DNA from: a gamma proteobacterium HIMB30
Lineage (GTDB): Bacteria > Pseudomonadota > Gammaproteobacteria > Pseudomonadales > Litorivicinaceae
Assembly (NCBI GenBank): GCA_000227525.2
Contig: AGIG01000010.1
Coordinates: 1 to 48,655, forward strand
Direction: 5' to 3'
Length of the DNA: 48,655 nucleotides
The translations under genes were made by a program, and so were the position numbers. Shown in pieces: positions 1 to 9,500 of the stretch. Each line of letters starts with the position of its first letter. The stretch's first letter is position 1. The notes under the pieces are model-generated. The model had not been told where the DNA came from. It ran no database searches and saw only the letters and a list, made by a program, of their open reading frames with translations.

Positions 1-82
1 AAATCGCGGACAGATTTTCGACGTTTTACGGACAACACCCAATACGACAATCGTCTTGACTCAACTAAAGAGATATTCCGGA

Positions 83-658
83 TCACAAAAATGTTTTGAC
101 CTTTTCGATCATTGTCGGGATCTCTGTATCCATTGAAAAAAGCGCCATGAGCTTGGCATCACGATCCATGAGATAAATGCGTGACGAGTGATCGACCGTG
201 TAGGTTTCAGGGTCGTCGCCAACTTTTTGCGCATACACTTGATACTGACGCATCACCGCTTCAATTTGCGCCCGATCGCCAGCGAGTCCTTTAAAAGACG
301 GATCAAAGACCTCTGCATACTCGGTCACCGCATCGATCGTGTCACGCTCCGGATCCACTGTCACAAACAATCCGGACACACGCGTTTTATCGTTATCCAA
401 TCCTTCGTAGATTTGTGCCATTCGGGCCAGCTCTGTTGGGCACACATCCGGGCAGTACGTGTATCCAAAGTAAATCATCATCAAGTCAGTATCGAGTGTT
501 GAAGTATCCAGCGAGCCAGTTGCTGTTTCCAGAACAAAGTGCCCACCAATCTGGGCCCCCGGCATCCCTTGCTCACCGGTTGTCAGATTTCGAATGAATG
601 GGAAGGCGACCAGCCCAGCCATCAAACACGCCACAAGCAATGGGGCATAACGCTTCAA
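83..658 (-). CDS. SCO1/SenC family copper chaperone
   Basis: This 191-residue protein belongs to the SCO/SenC thioredoxin-fold family, which delivers copper to the CuA site of cytochrome c oxidase at the periplasmic face of the membrane. An N-terminal membrane anchor spans about residues 5-22. The copper ligands are visible as the CxxxC pair C69/C73 (YCPDVCP) and H157 in TVDHSS, and the family DPERDT motif is present. The start is TTG at 658, preceded by AGGAGG eight bases upstream; no ATG fits as well. No oxidase genes lie within the window, so its partner is not seen. It lies 12 bases after ybbP and may be co-transcribed with it. Confidence 0.92.
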   Translation of the reverse strand: MKRYAPLLVACLMAGLVAFPFIRNLTTGEQGMPGAQIGGHFVLETATGSLDTSTLDTDLMMIYFGYTYCPDVCPTELARMAQIYEGLDNDKTRVSGLFVTVDPERDTIDAVTEYAEVFDPSFKGLAGDRAQIEAVMRQYQVYAQKVGDDPETYTVDHSSRIYLMDRDAKLMALFSMDTEIPTMIEKVKTFL

Positions 659-670
659 TGCAACAACCTC

Positions 671-3136
671 CTATGTGTCTGCAATTTTCAACAATTGAGC
701 CGGTGGGAGTTGGCGCGCTTGCTTTGCTGACCAGCGACCAATCGCACCAACGACAGCACCCGTTAACACCGGCGCCAGCACCCAAACCTGCCATTTGGAA
801 CGCCATTCTAAATTAAATATTTCCGTATAAACGAGCCAGCCCAGTAACTCAGTACCAACCGCCGCCAATAAACCACTCATCAATCCCAGTGTCAGAAATT
901 CAGCCCATTGTGATTGCGACAACAAGCGATCGGACCCACCCAGACTTCGGAGAATTGCAGACTCTTTACGACGCTCAGGTAAAGACGTCTGAATGCTTGC
1001 TGCCAACACCAGTACCCCGCCGATGAGCACAAAGTAGAGAACCACGCTCACCGCTTGCGATACGCGATCGAGAATCCCTCGAATCTGATTTAATATCGCA
1101 TCCACTGATAATAACGTCACCTGCCGAAAAGCGCCGCTGATCGCTGCCGTATCCTCTGACGGGTTTGGTAGCCGTAAGCTGGTCAGACGGGTCGACTCAA
1201 ATGGCTCAAGAGTTCCTGGCGAAAAAATCATAAAAAAGTTCGGCAACATCGAATCCCACTGAACCACCCGAGATCCAATGACTGTCGCAGAAATTCGATC
1301 TGGACCGATGGTGTAATGAATGACGTCACCAATGTCTAAATTGAGTTCGTCAAATAGCTTCGATTCAACAGTCACCAAACCTGGACCATCACTTGTGGTA
1401 AAAAATCGACCGCGATCGATCTGGTTATCACGACCAAGAACACCAGATTCGGTCAAGCTGAGTTCCCGTCTGACCGAGCCAGGCGGTTCAGAGCCCCCCA
1501 AGTGCTCGACCAACGGAACATCGTTCACTGTCTCTAGTCGGCCACGGACGATTGGATATAACGGAGCCAGTTCGCCACCCCGTTGATTCACTGTTTGAAT
1601 AAACGATGTTTGATCTTGATCAGTAATGTTCAATGCAAAGGTATTGGGCGCATCGGTCGGCACTTGCGTTTCCCATGTCGTAATCAGATCGAAACGGATC
1701 AAAGCAACCATGGCGATGGCTAGCGCTGTGAGAGCAAAGGCCATCAACTGACCGCCGGATGCCTGCGGATCTCGGACCAGCTGCTGGATACCAAAACGCC
1801 AAGCAGGACCGACATGTTCCAACGGCCCAAGACCCCGGATAACGAGTCGACCCAAGCCAGTGACGAGACCGACTAAGATAACGACGGCGATCACAACCCA
1901 AACGGTGAGCAATAAATCATCGCTATACAAGTAACCAAGCGCACCAATTGCGCACAGAGCGAATCCGTAACGCCCAAATTGACCGAGCCCAGACACGTGA
2001 TAATCACGCTTTAATACTCGGATTGGCGGGACGTTGGCCAGTAAAATCAATGCTGGCGCTGCGAACCCAAACAGGGTGATAAACCCAGTCAAAAACCCAA
2101 GCATCGCAGGTTTTGCGGTAGGCTCAGGCAAACTAATCGTCAGTAGGCCTGCAATCGTATCAACAAGCACGATCTGTAACCCGTAGCCAATCAATACGCC
2201 AATTCCGCTGGCCAGGCTACCCAGAACAACAAGCTCAGTCGTAAAGATCCGTAATGCCTCTGCTCCACTCAAACCAAACGTTCGAAACAGTGCACTATCA
2301 GCAATGTGGTCTGAAGCCCACCGGTTCGCGGTCATCGCAATGGCCGCGCCCGATAAAAGCACTGTCAGGAGACCCGCGAGTGATAGATACGTCGTTGCTC
2401 GCGTCAGTGCATTGCCGACCTCGGGCCGACCATCAACAACTCCGCGAAGCCTTTGACTGATATCGAGCTTGGGCTCAATGAACGCCTTCAATTGCTCAAT
2501 ATCACCGTCTGCAAACAACGTGATGTAGCGCACTCGACTGCCGGGCTGGATCAATTGTGACGACTCGAGGTCTGCTTGGTTCATCAGAAGTCGTGGCGTC
2601 AGCGAAACAAATGAACCACCTCGGTCTGGTTCAAATACCAATATCTGCGTAATTTGAAGTTCTGTTTCGCCAACAGACACCGTATCACCCACATCAATAT
2701 CAAGCTTGGATGCCAGTTGTGGATCAGCCCATGCTGTACCTGGTTCTGGAATCCGTAATACGGGGTACCCGATACCCGCACGACTATCGGCAATCTCAAG
2801 CTGCCCTTTCAGCGGGTAGCCATCGGTGACAATTTTCAATCCAGTCAACTCAAAATCAGAGTCACTGCCAATCACCGACGGAAATTCAATCGTTTCAGTG
2901 GCCGAGACACCCAAAGCAGTGGCTTGAGCGAGCCATTCAGGGTCAATGGGTCGCGGTCCTCTGAGCTTTAAATCGCCGCCAAGAAGCGTCGCGGCATCTG
3001 CTCGCATCGCGCGATCGATACGGTCAGTCAGCACCTCGGTGGTCGTCATTGCGGCAACAGAAACAACCAGAGCGAGCGCGAGAAGACTCAATTGACCACT
3101 CACGAACTCCCGCCATAGAAGACGCAGAGCGATCAT
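671..3136 (-). CDS. ybbP: ABC transporter permease, YbbP/FtsX family
   Basis: This is an 821-residue permease with two FtsX-type membrane domains, close in length to E. coli YbbP (about 800). It has one N-terminal membrane helix (about 14-31), a large periplasmic region, helices around residues 255-450, a second periplasmic region, and a final FtsX domain with three or four helices near 690-800. Its start overlaps the stop of the ATPase gene by four bases (ATGA), so the two are probably translationally coupled. YbbA/YbbP systems are thought to act on lipids or hydrophobic molecules from the inner membrane rather than as classical importers, but the substrate is unknown. The neighbouring tesA gene supports the ybbAP identity. 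Confidence 0.88.
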   Translation of the reverse strand: MIALRLLWREFVSGQLSLLALALVVSVAAMTTTEVLTDRIDRAMRADAATLLGGDLKLRGPRPIDPEWLAQATALGVSATETIEFPSVIGSDSDFELTGLKIVTDGYPLKGQLEIADSRAGIGYPVLRIPEPGTAWADPQLASKLDIDVGDTVSVGETELQITQILVFEPDRGGSFVSLTPRLLMNQADLESSQLIQPGSRVRYITLFADGDIEQLKAFIEPKLDISQRLRGVVDGRPEVGNALTRATTYLSLAGLLTVLLSGAAIAMTANRWASDHIADSALFRTFGLSGAEALRIFTTELVVLGSLASGIGVLIGYGLQIVLVDTIAGLLTISLPEPTAKPAMLGFLTGFITLFGFAAPALILLANVPPIRVLKRDYHVSGLGQFGRYGFALCAIGALGYLYSDDLLLTVWVVIAVVILVGLVTGLGRLVIRGLGPLEHVGPAWRFGIQQLVRDPQASGGQLMAFALTALAIAMVALIRFDLITTWETQVPTDAPNTFALNITDQDQTSFIQTVNQRGGELAPLYPIVRGRLETVNDVPLVEHLGGSEPPGSVRRELSLTESGVLGRDNQIDRGRFFTTSDGPGLVTVESKLFDELNLDIGDVIHYTIGPDRISATVIGSRVVQWDSMLPNFFMIFSPGTLEPFESTRLTSLRLPNPSEDTAAISGAFRQVTLLSVDAILNQIRGILDRVSQAVSVVLYFVLIGGVLVLAASIQTSLPERRKESAILRSLGGSDRLLSQSQWAEFLTLGLMSGLLAAVGTELLGWLVYTEIFNLEWRSKWQVWVLAPVLTGAVVGAIGRWSAKQARQLPPAQLLKIADT

Positions 3137-3825
3137 GCAGCAACCTCATTCAGTTGACCGTCTTCCAAATGCAAGACACGGGCACACTGAGAAGCAAGCC
3201 GTTCGTCATGCGTCACCAGGATCAAGGTAGTCCCTGTTTCTCGATTCAGTTCGAATAATAATTCAGACACCGCGTCACCGGTTTTACGATCAAGGTTGCC
3301 TGTTGGTTCGTCGGCAAAGAGTAATGCCGGTTGATTGACGAATGCCCGTGCAACAGCGACTCGTTGTTGTTCACCACCCGATAACATCCGGGGCCGATGA
3401 TGAATCCTTTCGCCCAAACCAACACGCTCGAGCCACCCTGTCGCACGATGTTTCGCATCGGCCACAGATAAACCCGTTAATTCCAAAGGGAGCATTACGT
3501 TCTCGAGCGCAGTCAACCCTTGAAGTAACTGAAAGCTTTGAAAAACAAATCCGATTCGACCGCGACGAATCGCGGCGCGTTGGTCCTCGGAGAGTGCACT
3601 GAATTGATCGCCCTGAAATAAAATGTCACCTGCTTCCGGAATATCCAGGCCAGCCAACAATGACAAAAGCGTACTTTTACCTGCACCCGATGGACCAACG
3701 ATCGCTACACTATCGCCAGGGTTGATCTTCAGTTCGAGTGACTCCAGAACTGACAAGCGTTGGCCGCTTTGGTCTTCAAACCCATGCGAGACATCACGAA
3801 CATGAAGGACTGGTTGTGCAGACAT
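3133..3825 (-). CDS. ybbA: ABC transporter ATP-binding protein, YbbA/LolD type
   Basis: This is a 230-residue ABC ATPase of the MacB/LolD/YbbA class. Visible motifs are Walker A GPSGAGKST (44-52), Q-loop Q96, signature LSGGE (148-152), Walker B ending in LLFADE (168-173), the D-loop GNLD and H-loop H206, so it should be catalytically active. It powers the adjacent YbbP permease. Its ATG lies at 3825-3823 and is head-to-head with tesA, whose most likely start overlaps this coding region. LolD is the main alternative, but the single long permease and the tesA neighbour favour YbbA. Confidence 0.9.
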   Translation of the reverse strand: MSAQPVLHVRDVSHGFEDQSGQRLSVLESLELKINPGDSVAIVGPSGAGKSTLLSLLAGLDIPEAGDILFQGDQFSALSEDQRAAIRRGRIGFVFQSFQLLQGLTALENVMLPLELTGLSVADAKHRATGWLERVGLGERIHHRPRMLSGGEQQRVAVARAFVNQPALLFADEPTGNLDRKTGDAVSELLFELNRETGTTLILVTHDERLASQCARVLHLEDGQLNEVAA

Positions 3826-4427
3826 TGCGAGTAATTTTCCTATGGTTGTGTTTCATTACGCCGGCAATGGGAGCCCCGACGCTACTGGTCGTTGGCGACA
3901 GCCTCAGTGCAGGCTATGGGCTTGACCGCGGGCAAAGTTGGGTTGATATCCTTGCCGCCAACCCTTCACCGATATTGGGGGCACATGGTCAAATTTTAAA
4001 CGCTTCAATTTCTGGTGAAACCACCACTGGTGGACTCTCGAGGCTTCCGGGTCTGCTCCAGCGTCATCAACCCGATATCGTGTTAATTGCACTCGGTGCT
4101 AATGATGGCCTCCGAGGTCTACCGCTGAAAACGATGCAAGAGAATCTGCGGGCGATGTTTCAACTCGCGTCAGAAGCCGGTGCGACAGTCCTCTATGCAG
4201 GCATCGAATTACCTCGGAATTACGGTGGTCCTTTCGTGCGAGCATTTCGCCGAGCTCAAGATCGAATCGCTCAAGGCACAGGGGTTGGTTATCTACCCTT
4301 CTTTCTCGAGCCAGTGGCGCTTCGACGCGAGCTGTTTCAAGACGATGGCCTGCACCCGACAGCGGAAGCACAACCAATCATTGCTGACTATGTTGGAAGT
4401 TTTCTTCAGGAATCTCTGTCGAAATAA
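3816..4427 (+). CDS. tesA: SGNH-family arylesterase / lysophospholipase L1 (TesA)
   Basis: This is a secreted SGNH hydrolase of 203 residues, the TesA/ApeA acyl-thioesterase and lysophospholipase family, acting in the periplasm. The N-terminus is a hydrophobic signal sequence ending near AMGA (residue 20). Catalytic blocks are GDSLS with nucleophile S29, G67, GAND with N96, and DGLHP with D177 and H180. I chose GTG at 3816 because AAGGA lies six bases upstream. TTG at 3825 is an alternative, and an ATG within AMGA would destroy the signal peptide. With the GTG start the gene overlaps the 5' end of divergent ybbA by ten bases. Its 3' end overlaps convergent dgt by 22 bases. Confidence 0.88.
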   Translation: MQTLRVIFLWLCFITPAMGAPTLLVVGDSLSAGYGLDRGQSWVDILAANPSPILGAHGQILNASISGETTTGGLSRLPGLLQRHQPDIVLIALGANDGLRGLPLKTMQENLRAMFQLASEAGATVLYAGIELPRNYGGPFVRAFRRAQDRIAQGTGVGYLPFFLEPVALRRELFQDDGLHPTAEAQPIIADYVGSFLQESLSK

Positions 4428-5761
4428 CCAAGTCGTGTGAGATCGTCCACGAGACGTATCAAGTACCGATCTGTCATCGCAGACACATAATCTGTTACCC
4501 GCATCAGACGCGCATACTTGGTGTCGTTCGGCCGTGGTCTGAATTTACCAAGTCGTGCCACCGCGTCCCGAGCCTTGGAGCTGATATAGGTGCCATCACC
4601 ACCAGCCTGTGCGAGCGCCTCAACACCATCAATAAGATGAGACAATACCCCGCGTAACAGACGGCCACTCTGTCCTTCATACGATTGTTTGGTTAGGTCA
4701 ACATAGACCCGCTCACGGGCCAAATTCTTTGCTCGCTGAATCACTTCACCAGCAGATGCAAGACGCCAGTCGAGCAATTCCTCGTCGAAGGTTCCACCCA
4801 CAATCGCATCATAGTGAGATCGAAATCGCGCTTCGGCTTCATGCACCAATGCATCGATCGCAGCGGAGCGGAGGAGTTCCAGTTTGGCCTCAGAATCGTC
4901 GAGCAATTGTTCATATAGATTTCGTCTCGCACCGCGGTCAACCAGTTCCTTCATCAAGGAGGACACCTCCTCATAGTCGAGATGCCCAAGCTCAACCGCG
5001 TCTTCAAGATCAATCAGCGCGTAACAAATATCATCGGCAGCCTCAACTGCATAAACCAATGGGTGACGAGCCCACACATCAGGCATGACCTCAAGCAGTC
5101 CAAGGTGTGCGGCCAACTCCCGCATCAATGGAAGCTCCGCTTGATTCACTCCATGTTTCCGCTTGGTTTGCCCGAAAGCTGATTCTGCTGTGAATGGATA
5201 TTTGACAAAGGTACCGAGAGTGGCCGCTGTTAACCGCATCCCACCATCGAACCAGTGCCGCTCAAGACATGTGATGACTCGGAAGCCTTGTGCATTTCCT
5301 TCAAACCCGAGGAGATCAGCTCGCTCACCACTCGAGAGACCCACCAAATACTCGGGACGCGATTCGAAAAACTGGCGCATGGACCGCTCGCCAGCATGGC
5401 CAAATGGCGGATTTCCGATATCGTGCGCAAGACAAGCCGCTTGCACCAAGGCGCCAACACTCGACGCGGTGTGTTGGTCAGATAATAACCCCTCACCATG
5501 CATCCAATTTCCGAGTCGTACACCCAATGAGCGTCCAACAGAAGCAACTTCAAGAGAATGCGACAGCCGGGTATGTACATGATCGTTATCTGATAATGGA
5601 TGCACCTGCGTCTTAACTGCCAAGCGCCGAAACGCACCTGAAAAAATCAATCGATCATGATCACGCTGCCACTGACTTCGCTCGTCTCCAGATAATTGGG
5701 GAGTCCAACCGTTCTGATGATCAACACGCGCCGTGGAGAGCAACTGATTCCAATCCATCAT
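4406..5761 (-). CDS. dgt: deoxyguanosinetriphosphate triphosphohydrolase-like protein (dGTPase)
   Basis: This 451-residue HD-superfamily enzyme hydrolyses dGTP or other dNTPs to deoxynucleoside plus triphosphate in the cytoplasm, limiting dNTP pools. The metal-binding HD signature is visible as the HTRLSH segment (H63, H68) and LAHDIGNPPFGH (H113/D114). A C-terminal dGTPase region follows. It is shorter than E. coli Dgt (about 505) and closer to the widespread Dgt-like class, so substrate range is uncertain. The start ATG at 5761 overlaps the rsmJ stop by four bases (ATGA). The 3' end overlaps convergent tesA. Confidence 0.9.
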   Translation of the reverse strand: MMDWNQLLSTARVDHQNGWTPQLSGDERSQWQRDHDRLIFSGAFRRLAVKTQVHPLSDNDHVHTRLSHSLEVASVGRSLGVRLGNWMHGEGLLSDQHTASSVGALVQAACLAHDIGNPPFGHAGERSMRQFFESRPEYLVGLSSGERADLLGFEGNAQGFRVITCLERHWFDGGMRLTAATLGTFVKYPFTAESAFGQTKRKHGVNQAELPLMRELAAHLGLLEVMPDVWARHPLVYAVEAADDICYALIDLEDAVELGHLDYEEVSSLMKELVDRGARRNLYEQLLDDSEAKLELLRSAAIDALVHEAEARFRSHYDAIVGGTFDEELLDWRLASAGEVIQRAKNLARERVYVDLTKQSYEGQSGRLLRGVLSHLIDGVEALAQAGGDGTYISSKARDAVARLGKFRPRPNDTKYARLMRVTDYVSAMTDRYLIRLVDDLTRLGYFDRDS

Positions 5762-6543
5762 GCGTCAACCATTCCCTGAAACCGCTCGCAGTCATCAATC
5801 GTGAGTTTTCGTTTCGGGTACAAATCAAACCGGATCGTTTTTGCCTTGATTTGCGAAGAAGGCACACGACCACCGAGGAAATCAGCCTTTATCGGACGTT
5901 TCACAACCACTCGCGCGGCATCAGAATCCAACGCAGCCTCCAACAGTCGCTCAGGGTGATCAGTGGTCTGTTCGAGGGAATGAAGTACCTGCATCGTCAA
6001 TGACGGTGCCGCTCTACGCTCCTTGGGAAACATGGGATCGAGGTAAATGACACCATGCGATACCCCTGAGACACGCTCGACGCTGTCGGCGTGCCTGAAT
6101 TGGACATTTTCACACCAGGTTGTATCAGCGTCCGCGGCCCGACGTAAAGCGTCTCGGAGGAGCGCTGCGACCACCGGGTGTTTCTCCATCGCAACAATCT
6201 CGCAACCCACATTAGCGAGCACACTGCAATCACCGCCAAGCCCGGCAGTCATATCGATAATTGAAGGACGAAGCCCTTTTTGACACCCCATTGCGCGGGT
6301 CAGCGCTTCACCGGTTACCGCTTTGACTCGGCGAGCCTGCGCTCCGTGGAGAAAATCAACGTGCACACTTGAGCGTGCATCGATGGCAGCGGACTTTAAT
6401 GCCAATCCTTTATCATCCCACCAAAGATAGTGGCCCGAGTCAGGTGGTGAGCTCTGCCAACGAACCGAGAGCCACGGAATGAAGTCCATCGCCTCATCTC
6501 GGGTCACCACTTGATGGAGCGGATCGACACCAACCCAGTCCAT
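5758..6543 (-). CDS. rsmJ: 16S rRNA (guanine(1516)-N(2))-methyltransferase
   Basis: This 261-residue SAM-dependent methyltransferase matches RsmJ (YhiQ family), which methylates N2 of G1516 in 16S rRNA. SAM motif I appears as IDMTAGLGGD near residues 96-105, followed by an acidic turn in AMEKHP. The catalytic DPPY-type motif is replaced by the family version DPMFP near residue 169. I chose ATG at 6543 over the GTG one codon upstream because GAGG lies five bases before it, inside the purL stop region. It sits between purL and dgt in a tight reverse-strand run. Confidence 0.9.
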   Translation of the reverse strand: MDWVGVDPLHQVVTRDEAMDFIPWLSVRWQSSPPDSGHYLWWDDKGLALKSAAIDARSSVHVDFLHGAQARRVKAVTGEALTRAMGCQKGLRPSIIDMTAGLGGDCSVLANVGCEIVAMEKHPVVAALLRDALRRAADADTTWCENVQFRHADSVERVSGVSHGVIYLDPMFPKERRAAPSLTMQVLHSLEQTTDHPERLLEAALDSDAARVVVKRPIKADFLGGRVPSSQIKAKTIRFDLYPKRKLTIDDCERFQGMVDA

Positions 6544-6550
6544 CACAACC

Positions 6551-9500
6551 TCACTGACCCGTCACGAAACGCCAAGCGTTGTCGAAAAGACCCATCCACG
6601 GGGTGACTCGCGGCGTACCCTTTGGTGCAAACGATAACTGTGATCGCAAAACGACTCGCTCGGGATGTGGCATCATGATCGTCACTCGACCATCTTCCGA
6701 GCAAAGACCAGCAAGCCCCTGAGCTGATCCATTCGGATTGCCCGGATACCGTGTTTCTGCATACCCCTGATCATCGGTATACAGCAAGCTACTCAGTCCC
6801 GAATCTAGAAGCGACGTGACCTCAGAAGTAGTGTGTTGGAATCGACCCTCACCGTGCGCAACAGCGATTGGGAACCGTGTTCCTTCAAGACCTCTCAAGA
6901 GAACTGAGCGACTTGTTGGTAGGGTTGCCAGCGCTAAACGCGCCTCAAATTGCTGCGACGCATTACGTGCCATGGGTTGAAAGTGTTTGGCATCAGGGAT
7001 CAGTGGGGCAAGCTGAGCCATCATCTGACAACCATTACAGATTCCCAGCGAGACGGTATTTTCCCGCTCGAAGAATGCTTGAAACATCGCCGATAGTTGA
7101 TCGTTAAATAGAATGCTACGCGCCCAACCCGAGCCAGCACCTAATACATCGCCATAGCTAAATCCGCCACAAGCCGCCAAGGCATCAAACGATTCAAGCG
7201 TTTGTCGACCGCTCATAAGGTCGGACATGTGTACATCGATAGCCTCAAAACCACAGTGATCGAATGCATGAGCCATTTCGATTTGGCCGTTGACCCCTTG
7301 TTCGCGCAAGATTGCGACTCGCGGGCGAGACTTCGATACCCGGCGTGTCTCCGGAATCTGATCCATCTGCGGAATGACGACTGAATTCAGGCCGTCATGC
7401 GATCGCGCGATTTGCTGCGCTTCTTGATCAATACAATCCGGATTATCGCGTAATCGTGCCATTGCCAAACTGACTGACGACCACGCCTGTTCAAGCGCCA
7501 CACGCGTCTCATTCAGAAGCACCTGTTCGTTTTGGATAATTGCCAGCGATTGAGATTGGTCCGGCTCACCTAACACATAGGTCGAGAGACCAGCTTCCGA
7601 ACACATGTTCACCACTGACTCGACATCTGAATTGGCCACCTCAATCACGCAGCCAATCTCCTCGTTGAACCAAAAAGCGACAGGATCAACGTCCGTTGGA
7701 GTCATTGCTTGCAGACCGGCTCTTGATGCAAAAAGCATCTCAGACACGGTCGCTAATAGACCACCATCTGACCGATCGTGGTAGGCAAGTAAGCGACCAT
7801 CCGCAATCAAGGTTTGAAGCAACTCAAAACACGCTTTGAGCTCGAGAGGTGCAATGTCGGGAGGCACATCACCAAATTGAGAAGTCACCTCACACGCAAT
7901 GGATCCGGCCATCCGTTGCTGTCCGAGGTCAATCGCGATCAGTGAAGAATCGTGACCTCGGAGTAACGGTGTCACTGTCTTTTCGATATCAGTCACAGGC
8001 GCAAATCCAGAGCAAATCAGTGACATCGGACCAATGACTTCATGGGTATCCTCCGCATCGGACCAGCGGGTTTTCATCGACATCGAATCTTTGCCTACCG
8101 GGATACATACACCAAGCGCTGGACAGAATTCGCCACCGACTGCTTTCACCGCCTCGTAAAGACGTGCATCTTCACCCGCAGTCCCCGCGGCACACATCCA
8201 ATTGGCCGACAACTTAATTTGCCCAACCGAACCAATTGCAGCCCCTGCCATATTCATGAGTGTCTCAGCCACTGCCATTCGCGCCGATGCGCCTGCATCA
8301 ACAAGTGCAATCGGCGTACGCTCACCCATCGCCATCGCCTCACCAGTGATTGAACCAATCGCCGAATGCGTCACCGCACAATCAGCAACTGGAACTTGCC
8401 AGGGTCCAACCATCTGATCTTGGTGCACAAGACCTGAGACTGTTCGATCGCCAATCGTGATCAGAAAGTTTTTAGAGGCTACAGTCGGATGACTCAACAC
8501 ACGGCGCGCTAACTCGGAGAACTGAATGCTCGCAAATTGCGCCGGCTGAAGTTTTACAGACAGAGTCGACGCGTCACGATGCATTTTCGGCGGCTTTCCG
8601 AAGAGTACATCAACCGGCAAGTCAACTGGCATCGACGTTTCATCGGTCTTGGCCACCGACAAATGCGGCCTATCATGCGCATGCCCAACAATCGCATAAG
8701 GACACCGTTCGCGCAGACAAATTGCCTCAAATTCATCGAGCTTTGCTGGGTTGACTGCCAATACATAACGTTCCTGCGCTTCGTTACACCACAGCGCCAG
8801 TGGCGACAAGGATGAATCCGCTGACGGAATCCAATCCATCGAGAAGTCCGCTCCAACTCCACCATCTTTGACAAGTTCCGGCAGGGCGTTTGATAGACCA
8901 CCGGCACCGACGTCATGGATGAAGTCAATTGGATTATCCGCGCCACGCAGCCAACACCGGTCGATCACTTCTTGGCACCGACGCTCCATTTCAGGATTGG
9001 CTCGCTGAACAGATGCATAATCTAAATCACTGCCTGATGTGCCCTCTCCCGCAGAACTGGCGGCGCCACCACCCAAACCAATCAACATCGCGGGTCCACC
9101 GAGTACAACAAGCGGTGTCCCGTCAGAAAACGGTTTCTTCTCCACTTGACCCTCGGCGATTGAACCGATGCCGCCTGCGATCATGATGGGCTTGACATAG
9201 CCGCGACGACGCGTACCGATGGTTGTCTCTTCAAATGCCTCATAGGCTCTGAAATAACCATTCAGATTCGGCCGTCCAAACTCGTTATTGAAGGCAGCCC
9301 CACCGATCGGCCCCTCGAGCATGATCTGCAGCGATGTGGCTAATCGACTGGGCATTGGCAAATCACATTCCCAGGGCATTGCAAGTCCTGGGATTCGAAG
9401 ATAATTCACACTAAATCCAGTGAGTCCTGCTTTCGGTTTCGCGCCACGACCTGTTGCCCCTTCATCACGAATTTCACCACCTGCTCCAGTCGCCGCACCT

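Noticed and set aside
1-82. Possible 3' end of a gene on the plus strand before the SCO gene
   Set aside because: More than one plus-strand frame stays open from the left edge (ending at 59, 99 or later), but none gives a recognisable sequence and the stretch is too short to decide.
5163-5637. Long open frames on both strands overlapping dgt
   Set aside because: They are shadows of the conserved HD-domain coding sequence and show no family motifs.
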